NCBI GenBank assembly: GCA_025359705.1
Contig: JANYFS010000109.1
Coordinates: 1-10,860 of the forward strand
Reading direction: 5' to 3'
From: Deinococcales bacterium
GTDB lineage: Bacteria; Deinococcota; Deinococci; Deinococcales; Deinococcaceae
Length of the DNA stretch: 10,860 nt
The first letter of the stretch is position 1; every line of letters starts with the position of its first letter. Made by a program: the position numbers and the translations under genes. A model generated the notes under the pieces. The model was not told the DNA's origin. It saw only the letters and a list, made by a program, of their open reading frames with translations, and made no database searches. Shown here one piece after another: positions 5,333-10,860 of this stretch.

Positions 5333-6009
5333 CCAATCTTCCCAAAACCTCCGCCTTGATCCCCGCCGCAGGCAGTGGAACCCGCTTGGGTATGGGTTTT
5401 AAAGCCTTGGTGGAACTGGGCGGCAAAACCCTGCTCGAGCGGGCGATTCAAAATGTGCAACCGTATGTGGATCAAATCTGGATTGCCATTGCGCCCCAGA
5501 TGGAGGCGAGCGTGCAACCTCTGCTCGAGCGGTATGCCAACTTGCATTGGGTGCTGGGCGGCGAAACCCGCCAAGCAAGTGTGTGGAATTTGCTCGAGGC
5601 CAGTGATACCCAAACCGTGATTATTCACGATGCCGCGCGGCCTTTTTTGGCGGCGGATCGGCTTGAGGTGCTGCTGGCTGCGGTACAAAACACGGGTGCA
5701 GCAACCCTAGCACTGGCAAGTGCGGATACTTTGGTACACACTCAAAATGGTTACTGGAACGCTCTAATTGATCGCTCGAGTGCCTACGCCGTGCAAACCC
5801 CCCAAGGTTTTTGGCGTGCGGTGTTGCATCAGGCCCATCAGCAGGCCCATCAGCACGGCTCGAGCGCCACCGACGATGCGGGTTTGGTGATCCAGTCAGG
5901 CCACGCAGTCCAAATTGTTTCGGGAGACTCGAGGCTATTCAAAATCACTACCCCAATGGATCTCGAGCTGGCACGGGCTTTTGTGGGTGTTTGGGACGCT
6001 GCGCTCTGA
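5329..6009 (+). CDS. ispD: 2-C-methyl-D-erythritol 4-phosphate cytidylyltransferase IspD
   Basis: A 226-residue cytidylyltransferase of the MEP pathway: MEP plus CTP gives CDP-methylerythritol and pyrophosphate. Signatures: nucleotide loop LIPAAGSGTRLG (10-21), DAARPF in the middle, VQTPQGFW, and the closing TDDAGLVIQ ... LFKITTPMDLELA. Length and motif order are normal. GTG 5329 overlaps the ubiX stop in a GTGA junction, typical of translational coupling; GTG 5320 in the same frame would add three residues and cannot be excluded. In this gene 4 of 5 CTC codons and 3 of 4 TCG codons lie inside CTCGAG sites. Its stop is 1 bp from that of the oppositely oriented App1 gene, leaving no room for a terminator between them. 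Confidence 0.95.
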   Translation: MTNLPKTSALIPAAGSGTRLGMGFKALVELGGKTLLERAIQNVQPYVDQIWIAIAPQMEASVQPLLERYANLHWVLGGETRQASVWNLLEASDTQTVIIHDAARPFLAADRLEVLLAAVQNTGAATLALASADTLVHTQNGYWNALIDRSSAYAVQTPQGFWRAVLHQAHQQAHQHGSSATDDAGLVIQSGHAVQIVSGDSRLFKITTPMDLELARAFVGVWDAAL

Positions 6010-6010
6010 G

Positions 6011-7063
6011 CTACTCAATCAACCCCAAGGCTCGAGCGTGCTGTACGGCGGCTTGGGTGTCCTCGAGCAGTAGGGTGGGAACGCCCAGATCGCTGAGGTT
6101 TTGGGCGATGATCCGCACTTGCTCGAGGCGTTCACGTTGCTTGGAGCGCACATTTCGAATGTAAATGGCCCGAATGCGGCCTCGGTGCGGCAGGCTCAGG
6201 GCAATCTCTTGGTAAATTTCGGGATCTTTTTCGCCGCTGTCGCCGATCAAAACAAAATCCAGATGTGGGTGGGTTTCCATGATGTGCTGGATGATCTCGC
6301 GCTTGTGCCGACCATGCCCCTCGCGGATAGCCCGCAGCGTCCAATCGCGCAGAAAAAGTGTACCTTGTGGAATGTCATTGATCTTGAAAAAATCGATCAG
6401 CATGTCGTAAATATTCCAAGGACTCGAGGAAACATAGAACAGTGGATTGTGGCTATGGCTCGAGGTTCCTTTGGTCAGAGCTTGATAAAACTCGGTGACA
6501 CCCTCGAAGGGCAAGCGGGTATGGGCATTTTTGAAAATGGCAGTCAGCAGCATTTGAATTCGGAAAGCAACGTTGGAGTGCAGCACCGTGTCGTCGATGT
6601 CGCTGATCACCCCATATTCGGCTTGGTCGCTGACTACAAAAATTTGGCTCTCAGCAAAAATGGAAGGAAAGGGGTATGGCTCGAGTAACTCGAGGAAAAC
6701 GGGTTGCCAGCCCTCGAGGAACAGTGGGCTTGAGCGTTTAAAGGTGATGCTAAAAAAGCCCTCGGCATCGGTAATTGCCTCGAGGCTTTGTCCTGCACAG
6801 CTCCCGCGCACCCTAGCCCCTTCAATTTCCGCACTGCGAAAGCGCTTTAGCGAATTGCGGAAATTTTTCCAAGCGCTGTCTTGGGGGCTGGGTGGAATCA
6901 AAAGTTTGTTGACCAAGACGCGGCCCTGAATATGCAGTTCGGTGGGGGTTCCGTGTCCGTTGTAGGCGGCGATCATCAAAGGGGCGTGACTCCTCGAGCG
7001 CTTGTACAGCAAACCCAATAGTCCCTCGAGCGGAGCGCGAAAAAAACCCTTTTCCTGTGCCAT
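6011..7063 (-). CDS. App1-type phosphatase (DUF2183 family)
   Basis: A 350-residue protein. The C-terminal half is an App1-like HAD-related catalytic domain: SDIDDTVLHS (154-163) with nucleophile and general-acid aspartates Asp155 and Asp157, YVSSSPWNIYD (210-220), Lys254, and IGDSGEKDPEIY (273-284) with the metal-binding acid. Yeast App1p is a phosphatidate phosphatase; bacterial members are usually assigned the same activity by homology. The N-terminal half (about 40-145) carries beta-rich segments such as GRVLV and AITDAEGFFSITF, as seen ahead of the catalytic domain in bacterial homologues. No signal peptide or clear membrane helix is present. ATG 7063 follows a TATAAT box by 8 nt, so the transcript may be leaderless. 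It is divergent from hpt. Eleven CTCGAG copies lie in this gene, including a 9-bp-spaced pair. Confidence 0.9.
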   Translation of the reverse strand: MAQEKGFFRAPLEGLLGLLYKRSRSHAPLMIAAYNGHGTPTELHIQGRVLVNKLLIPPSPQDSAWKNFRNSLKRFRSAEIEGARVRGSCAGQSLEAITDAEGFFSITFKRSSPLFLEGWQPVFLELLEPYPFPSIFAESQIFVVSDQAEYGVISDIDDTVLHSNVAFRIQMLLTAIFKNAHTRLPFEGVTEFYQALTKGTSSHSHNPLFYVSSSPWNIYDMLIDFFKINDIPQGTLFLRDWTLRAIREGHGRHKREIIQHIMETHPHLDFVLIGDSGEKDPEIYQEIALSLPHRGRIRAIYIRNVRSKQRERLEQVRIIAQNLSDLGVPTLLLEDTQAAVQHARALGLIE

Positions 7064-7071
7064 CAGGGGCC

Positions 7072-7077
7072 ATTATA
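7072..7077 (-). promoter_or_regulatory. TATAAT -10 box of the App1 gene
   Basis: On the minus strand a perfect TATAAT ends 8 nt before the ATG at 7063. No Shine-Dalgarno fits between them, so a leaderless transcript is likely. The -35 position (7095-7100 for a 17-bp spacer) reads CTACAA, a poor match. Confidence 0.6.
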
Positions 7078-7100
7078 GCTACTTATTTGAGGTGTTGTAG

Positions 7101-7129
7101 TTGGGCCAAGACCACATAGCGAATATAAT
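7101..7129 (+). promoter_or_regulatory. Leaderless promoter of hpt
   Basis: TTGGGC (7101-7106), a 17-bp spacer and a perfect TATAAT (7124-7129) end 6 nt before the ATG at 7136, so the mRNA should begin at or beside the start codon. No Shine-Dalgarno is present. It overlaps, back to back, the promoter of the divergent App1 gene within a 72-bp spacer. Confidence 0.7.
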
Positions 7130-7135
7130 CCAGAC

Positions 7136-7669
7136 ATGACCTTGCACATTCCAGGAAACGGCGAAGTACAACTCAGTGAAAGCCAGATCAAGAACAGAAT
7201 TGTCGAATTGGGGCAGCAGATTGCCAAAGAGTATGCGGGCCTCGAGCCACATTTGATTTGCGTGCTAAACGGGGCGTGGCTGTTTCATGCCGATCTGGTT
7301 CGGGAAATTGACTTGCCGCTTACGGTGGATTTTTTGGCAGTCTCGAGCTATGGATCGGGTAAAACCTCGAGCGGTGAAGTGCGTTTGACCAAAGATTTAA
7401 GCCTGCCCTTGGCAGACCGCCATGTAATTTTGGTGGAAGATATTGTGGATACGGGCATCACCATGCACTATCTGCTCAGCTATTTGCAGGGCCGAATGCC
7501 CGCCAGCCTGCGGGTCGCGGCCTTGCTCAGCAAACCTAGCCGTCGCCGCATCGAGGTTCCTGTGGACTATTTGGGCTTCACCATCCCCGATGCCTATGTG
7601 TATGGCTATGGCCTAGACCGCGCCCAATATGACCGCAATTTGCCCTTTATCAGCTCGGTTGAGCCGTAA
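7136..7669 (+). CDS. hpt: Hypoxanthine phosphoribosyltransferase
   Basis: A 177-residue purine-salvage enzyme converting hypoxanthine (often also guanine) and PRPP to IMP/GMP and pyrophosphate in the cytoplasm. Signatures: CVLNGAWLFHADL (42-54) near the pyrophosphate site, the flexible loop SSYGSGKTSSG (70-80), the PRPP-binding motif VILVEDIVDTG (97-107), and the base-pocket segment DYLGFTIPDAYVYGYGLDRAQYDR (144-167). Length is normal for bacteria. Many family members have Lys where this has Asn in VLNGA. It has its own leaderless promoter and ends 20 bp from the convergent permease gene. With three CTCGAG copies it has one of the lower densities among the genes, similar to the TRIC gene. Confidence 0.95.
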   Translation: MTLHIPGNGEVQLSESQIKNRIVELGQQIAKEYAGLEPHLICVLNGAWLFHADLVREIDLPLTVDFLAVSSYGSGKTSSGEVRLTKDLSLPLADRHVILVEDIVDTGITMHYLLSYLQGRMPASLRVAALLSKPSRRRIEVPVDYLGFTIPDAYVYGYGLDRAQYDRNLPFISSVEP

Positions 7670-7689
7670 CACAGTTTGCCGATAGATAA

Positions 7690-9618
7690 TCAGCCGCCCA
7701 CATGTACTTTGGGACGTTGATCGGCTCTTTTCTCGGCGCGTTGCAAAATCGCTCGAGTCAGCGGAGCCACATCCCCTTCACCAAACAGAAAGAAGCGCAA
7801 CAAAAACAAAACGGGATTGCCTTCAGTCCAACCAAAGTAAATGTGTGGCACTTGGCCCGAGTGGTCGCGTAAATAGAGCAGAAATGCCGCCAGACCGTTG
7901 GCTACGCTCGAGCATTGACCGCGCAGAACCATGTGTGGCCCCACTTCCACCCCTGTAATCTCGAGGACATCACTAAAATCGGAGGCATCATCGACCCACA
8001 GCTCGAGGAAAATACTCGGCGATTCCAGATCCAAAAAAGTATCGTCGTGGATGCGCCGCAGTTTGTCTTGATATTCGGCTAAGGTTCCTTGATTGCGGCG
8101 GTGAGCCACAATTTGCAAGCGCGTTCCAGGTTTGAGCAGTTTGGCAAGCAAGGCTCGAGCAGGATTATCCAAACGGATCTCCTCCACCCGCAGCTCGGTG
8201 GAACGCAGCACCCTCGAGACCAAGGAAATCGCTACGATGATGGCAATAAAAAACCCCGCCAAGCGCAAACCTGTGGCATCGTCATAGATCAAGGTACCCA
8301 GTACATAACCAAAAATTATAAAAACCAACCCGAAAAATAGGGTTTTCCAAACCATCCGCTTTTTCCACACCTGAAGCGTCACAGCCAAGGCCGCCGAACC
8401 CATCAGTACAATCACCCCTGTGGCGTAAGCCGAACCTTGGGCATTGACATTGGCTTTAAATCCGACTGTGACCAAGCAACTGATCAGGGTGAAGACCAAA
8501 ATCAGGGGCCGTGCGGCTCGAGTCCAATCGGGGGCCATGCCGTAGCGGGGCAAATAACGCGGCACAATATTCAGCAAACCTGCCATCGCGCTGGCCCCCG
8601 CAAACCACAAAATAAAAATAGTGAATAGATCATATGCGGTTCCGATGCCATCACCAAAATACTGATGGGCCAAAAGTGCCAAAGCCCGACCATCAGCGGG
8701 GCCACCCGTCTTGAACGCCTCGAGCGGAATCAGCAAGGTACATACCAGGCTCGAGAGCAATAGCAAAATGCTCATAATGATTGCGGAGCTGCTCAGCAAT
8801 TTGCGGGTATTGCCAATGCGCCCTTGAGGTACTTGGGGATTATCACCAACTTTTCCGCGAATCTGCGGCATCAAGACCACGCCCGTTTCAAAACCCGATA
8901 GTCCTAAAGCCAGCTTGGGAAAGATCAACATACCTGCTAGGGCCAAACCTAAAGCGCTCGAGTGGCTGGCTCCCAAGGCACTTTGCCAATTTTGAAAGGC
9001 TTCGGGATGCTGAAACAGCTCGAGCATTCCGCGCCCCACCACCAAGACATTGAGGCTGATATACCCGACCACCAGCACCACCGCAATGCCTACCGCTTCT
9101 TTAAAACCCTTGAGAAACACGCCCCCCAAAATGATTACAAAAATCAGGGTGAGCAAGATGGGTTGGTCGAAGGCTTTGGGGAAAAATGGATTTTCAATCA
9201 GGTGGGCGCTGGCATCGGCAGCCGACAAGGTGATGGTGATGATAAAGTCGGTAGCCGCAAAACCCAGCAGGCACAAAATCAGTAGTTTGCTGGGCCAAAA
9301 TGAGAGTAACCGCTCGAGCAGACTGAAACTTCCTTGCCCATGCGGGCTGACCGCCGCCAAATACCGGTACATCGGCAGCACTCCAAACAAGGTAAACAGC
9401 ACCAGCACCAGAGTGGCAATCGGTGAAAGCAAACCCGCCGCCGCAATTGCAATGGAGGGTTGATACCCCAAGGTGGAAAAATAATCCACACCCGTCAGGC
9501 ACACCACTTGCCACCACGGATGGCTCGAGTGCGGGTTTGCGGGATTGTGTGAGGGGTCGCTGGATTTTTCCTCACGGCTCTCTTGAAAAAGCCAACGTCT
9601 CCAACCTCGAGTGGTCAT
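7690..9618 (-). CDS. APC-superfamily amino acid permease with C-terminal cytoplasmic domain
   Basis: A 642-residue membrane transporter. After a hydrophilic N-terminus (1-35) come about 12 hydrophobic helices between 37 and 470. The first carries TGVDYFSTLGYQP, the broken unwound helix where APC transporters bind substrate, and helix 6 carries GLSGFETGV (239-247), the second unwound helix. Residues 471-642 form a soluble, probably cytoplasmic domain with alternating strands (LQIVAH, IFLELWVD, HMVLRG) of unknown family; it may regulate transport. Annotators usually call such proteins amino acid permeases, but relatives include K+ importers such as KimA, so substrate is open. ATG 9618 has AAGG 7 nt upstream and a normal N-terminus. 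An in-frame TTG at 9663 lies right behind a promoter and would add 15 residues. Confidence 0.85.
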   Translation of the reverse strand: MTTRGWRRWLFQESREEKSSDPSHNPANPHSSHPWWQVVCLTGVDYFSTLGYQPSIAIAAAGLLSPIATLVLVLFTLFGVLPMYRYLAAVSPHGQGSFSLLERLLSFWPSKLLILCLLGFAATDFIITITLSAADASAHLIENPFFPKAFDQPILLTLIFVIILGGVFLKGFKEAVGIAVVLVVGYISLNVLVVGRGMLELFQHPEAFQNWQSALGASHSSALGLALAGMLIFPKLALGLSGFETGVVLMPQIRGKVGDNPQVPQGRIGNTRKLLSSSAIIMSILLLLSSLVCTLLIPLEAFKTGGPADGRALALLAHQYFGDGIGTAYDLFTIFILWFAGASAMAGLLNIVPRYLPRYGMAPDWTRAARPLILVFTLISCLVTVGFKANVNAQGSAYATGVIVLMGSAALAVTLQVWKKRMVWKTLFFGLVFIIFGYVLGTLIYDDATGLRLAGFFIAIIVAISLVSRVLRSTELRVEEIRLDNPARALLAKLLKPGTRLQIVAHRRNQGTLAEYQDKLRRIHDDTFLDLESPSIFLELWVDDASDFSDVLEITGVEVGPHMVLRGQCSSVANGLAAFLLYLRDHSGQVPHIYFGWTEGNPVLFLLRFFLFGEGDVAPLTRAILQRAEKRADQRPKVHVGG

Positions 9619-9671
9619 CGCGTGGCCTTGCTGAACTGGAAACAGCCCAATTTCACAGCACAACTCGAGGG

Positions 9672-9700
9672 ATTATCCCAACACTTCAAAACGTTATAAA
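9672..9700 (-). promoter_or_regulatory. Promoter of the permease gene
   Basis: On the minus strand TTTATA (9700-9695), a 17-bp spacer and GATAAT (9677-9672) make a reasonable vegetative promoter. Transcription would start near 9664, giving a leader of about 45 nt before ATG 9618, or a nearly leaderless message if the TTG at 9663 were used. A CTCGAG (9664-9669) lies between the -10 box and the expected start point. Confidence 0.5.
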
Positions 9701-9848
9701 ACAACATTCCCAACCTACCTTTCTGCGAATGCTGAACACCCACAGCGTGGATTGCTTTCGGCCCTTCAGGGGTCACAAAAACAACGTCATTCACGTTTAT
9801 ACTGCGCTCGAGTGGGGTTTTTCGGTATCGGTCAGATGATGTTTGGGG

Positions 9849-9862
9849 TAGCCATATGGCTA
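9849..9862. promoter_or_regulatory. 14-bp perfect palindrome
   Basis: TAGCCATATGGCTA is fully self-complementary and lies 119 bp before the histidine kinase start and 230 bp before the permease start. Its symmetry and place in a divergent spacer suit a dimeric regulator's operator. The regulator is unknown. Confidence 0.45.
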
Positions 9863-9866
9863 TTTG

Positions 9867-9905
9867 GGATGGTTATTTTGGATGGTTATTTTGGATGGTT
9901 ATTTT
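9867..9905 (+). repeat. 13-bp perfect triplication
   Basis: Three identical consecutive units of GGATGGTTATTTT occupy 9867-9879, 9880-9892 and 9893-9905, with a partial fourth starting GGGAT at 9906. The unit length equals that of the array at 3561-3612, but the sequence is unrelated. Confidence 0.9.
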
Positions 9906-9930
9906 GGGATATTGGCACGTTCAAAAACTG

Positions 9931-9960
9931 CTGCTCAGGTAGTACCACTGCTCAGCTAGT
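9931..9960 (+). repeat. Direct repeat of 17-bp period before the histidine kinase
   Basis: CTGCTCAGGTAGT (9931-9943) and CTGCTCAGCTAGT (9948-9960) differ at one base. They lie 21-50 bp upstream of the start codon, where -35 recognition or activator binding would occur. Confidence 0.6.
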
Positions 9961-9967
9961 CCCGCTG

Positions 9968-9973
9968 TAAGAT
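9968..9973 (+). promoter_or_regulatory. Possible leaderless -10 box of the histidine kinase
   Basis: TAAGAT, a match to TAnnnT, ends 8 nt before ATG 9982, the same spacing as for the App1 gene. No Shine-Dalgarno is present. No clear -35 hexamer is visible; the 17-bp-period direct repeat occupies that region. Confidence 0.4.
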
Positions 9974-9981
9974 GTCGGATC

Positions 9982-10860
9982 ATGTCGAATACAGGAATCA
10001 GACCAACCCACTGGGTCTCGAGCGTATTGCTTTTGAGTGTTGCTTTTGTGCTAGATGTGGTCACACCCGCATCTTTGGTAGTCAGCATTTTATTTAATAT
10101 TCCCATTGCCCTGTCGGGTCGGGTGCTGCGCCGCAATTTTACGGTGTGGCTGGTGGTTTTGGCGGTTATTTTGAACGGTATGGCGGGTTATCTCAACCGC
10201 CAAATTACCCTCGAGGACGACTCCATTGCCCTGCTCAACCGCCTGCTTTCCACCTTGTCTTTTGTGTTGGTGGGGTTTTTGACCTTGCAACTGCGTTCGA
10301 GCGTGGCCCGCGCTGCACATTTGGCCCTCGAGGAAATTCGGGCCAGCAAAGAGCGAAACCTGCGCCAGTTGTTGACCTTGCTCAGCCAAACCCACAGCCC
10401 CGAAGCATTTTTAGATCTTGCCAGTAAGGGTTTGTGTGACTATTTGGGCGCTCGAGCGGTGGTGATTGTGGGCCTCGAGCATCAAAAAAACCTCACTCAA
10501 AAATATGCCCTTCCACGTTATTCCTCCTCGGTGGAAACCTTGCTGGCCCAAGTGGGCAGCGCAGTTCCCGATATTGCCGCAAACCTCGAGGTGAGTTGGC
10601 TACACAGCTCAGAGCATGAATTTCGTGTGCTGATCGAAGATTCCTCCCATTCTGAATATCCAAAATATTCTAAAAATTCTACGCTCGAGGTTTTGCAAGA
10701 TGCGCTTAGTGCAATCGCACCGATCTATCAACAACTGGTTTTGCGCGGGAAACTTCAGGCCCAAAAGTTGGAACTCGAGCGCTCGAGCGACCTGATCCGC
10801 GACTTGATCTACGCCTTTTCACACGATTTACGTACCCCTTTACTTGCCAGTTCGCTGAAT
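9982..10860 (+). CDS. Membrane sensor histidine kinase (3' end cut by window)
   Basis: The first 293 residues of a sensor kinase; the frame is open to the right edge. Residues 12-103 hold three to four hydrophobic helices with short loops, so the sensor is mostly membrane-embedded. A helical linker (about 104-135) leads to a region (about 138-250) whose alternating strands and helices suggest a GAF-like domain, not certain. A coiled segment (252-272) runs into the dimerisation/phospho-acceptor motif FSHDLRTP, with His281 the predicted autophosphorylation site. The ATP-binding domain and any receiver domain lie outside the window. ATG 9982 is the first start after an in-frame stop at 9940. An AT-rich insert (about 221-234) interrupts the possible GAF region. 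The signal and the partner regulator are unknown. Confidence 0.9.
   Translation, partial: MSNTGIRPTHWVSSVLLLSVAFVLDVVTPASLVVSILFNIPIALSGRVLRRNFTVWLVVLAVILNGMAGYLNRQITLEDDSIALLNRLLSTLSFVLVGFLTLQLRSSVARAAHLALEEIRASKERNLRQLLTLLSQTHSPEAFLDLASKGLCDYLGARAVVIVGLEHQKNLTQKYALPRYSSSVETLLAQVGSAVPDIAANLEVSWLHSSEHEFRVLIEDSSHSEYPKYSKNSTLEVLQDALSAIAPIYQQLVLRGKLQAQKLELERSSDLIRDLIYAFSHDLRTPLLASSLN

Larger units (their letters stand above)
9619..9981. other. 363-bp divergent spacer with repeats
   Basis: This spacer between the permease and histidine kinase genes contains two CTCGAG copies (9664, 9807), the permease promoter, a 14-bp palindrome (9849-9862), a 13-bp triplication (9867-9905) and a 17-bp-period direct repeat (9931-9960). 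A 72-codon open frame at 9752-9970 mostly translates the tandem repeat and is not credible as a gene. I see nothing coding here. Confidence 0.7.
24..10787. repeat. Dispersed highly iterated palindrome CTCGAG (91 copies)
   Basis: A hand count finds 91 copies of CTCGAG. By region: 3 before the kinase, 13 in the kinase, 4 in the 1558-1883 spacer, 4 in the TRIC gene, 6 in the hydrolase, 1 in the 3543-3811 spacer, 8 in the PDZ gene, 6 in ubiX, 7 in ispD, 11 in the App1 gene, 3 in hpt, 14 in the permease, 2 in the 9619-9981 spacer, 9 in the histidine kinase. Noncoding density (10 in about 1,180 bp) equals coding density (81 in about 9,680 bp). The preceding base is G or C in 70 of 91 copies; 20 copies read GCTCGAGC. 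There is no fixed longer consensus. Some copies are close pairs (2196/2205, 6680/6689, 10774/10782). Biological role unknown; the pattern recalls cyanobacterial HIP1. Confidence 0.95.

Noticed and set aside
6101..6688. 195-codon plus-strand frame within the App1 gene
   Set aside because: It is the complement of the catalytic half of the App1 protein, whose DxDDT and GDSGEKD motifs are unmistakable on the minus strand.
9752..9970. 72-codon open frame before the histidine kinase
   Set aside because: Most of its product is a translation of the 13-bp triplication; no ribosome binding site and no familiar sequence.
24..10787. CTCGAG copies as XhoI cloning linkers or assembly artefacts
   Set aside because: The copies sit inside intact, well-conserved protein motifs and in natural spacers at about 90 places with varied flanks; linkers could not do this.
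24..10787. CTCGAG as a Chi-like or DNA-uptake signal
   Set aside because: A perfect palindrome has no strand polarity, unlike Chi, and it lacks the longer fixed consensus of known uptake sequences. Not excluded for uptake, but nothing here supports it.
1..10860. Defence system or mobile element
   Set aside because: No nuclease, methyltransferase, transposase, integrase or toxin-antitoxin pair is encoded here; the hydrolase, kinase and channel could in principle serve defence, but nothing in the sequence indicates it.

Overview
The window is about 10.9 kb of bacterial chromosome with nine genes: eight complete and one cut by the right edge. Tightly packed chromosomal genes, no transposase, integrase, phage, tRNA or rRNA sequence, and ordinary housekeeping functions point to a core chromosomal segment. 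The organism is free-living, uses the MEP isoprenoid pathway, and has moderate base composition. Several genes have a TATAAT-like -10 box ending only 6-8 nt before the start codon (leaderless promoters), a habit well known in Deinococcus. With the gene mix this makes a Deinococcota relative my best guess, at low confidence.

Layout. Position 1-99 is the tail of an upstream region with a short hairpin and T-run. A membrane-anchored, zinc-ribbon Ser/Thr protein kinase (100-1557) follows. Next is an AT-rich, repeat-rich spacer, then a TRIC/UPF0126 cation channel (1884-2696) and an alpha/beta-hydrolase-like protein (2727-3542), probably co-transcribed. A second repeat-bearing spacer leads to an exported PDZ-domain protein (3812-4753), the flavin prenyltransferase UbiX (4769-5332) and IspD (5329-6009), close-packed or overlapping. 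On the minus strand, ending 1 bp from ispD, lies an App1-type (DUF2183) phosphatase (7063-6011). It diverges from hypoxanthine phosphoribosyltransferase (7136-7669) across a 72-bp spacer carrying two back-to-back leaderless promoters. An APC-superfamily permease (9618-7690, minus) converges on hpt. A repeat-rich divergent spacer separates it from a membrane sensor histidine kinase (9982 onward), truncated just after its phospho-acceptor histidine.

Functional links. IspD helps make DMAPP and UbiX consumes DMAPP to prenylate FMN, so their translational overlap makes metabolic sense. Two signalling proteins (kinase, histidine kinase), a cation channel, a permease and an exported PDZ protein suggest envelope and signalling functions, but no single pathway unites the window.

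The outstanding feature is not a gene. The palindrome CTCGAG occurs 91 times by hand count, about once per 119 bp against roughly 2.7 copies expected from equal base frequencies. Density is the same inside genes and between them, all reading frames are used, and much of the CTC, TCG and GAG codon use in at least one gene is explained by it. This resembles the HIP1 palindrome of cyanobacteria but is a different sequence, and I know of no description of it. A secondary theme is short tandem duplication (9-, 12-, 13- and 24-bp units) in at least five places, mostly in spacers or at disordered protein segments.
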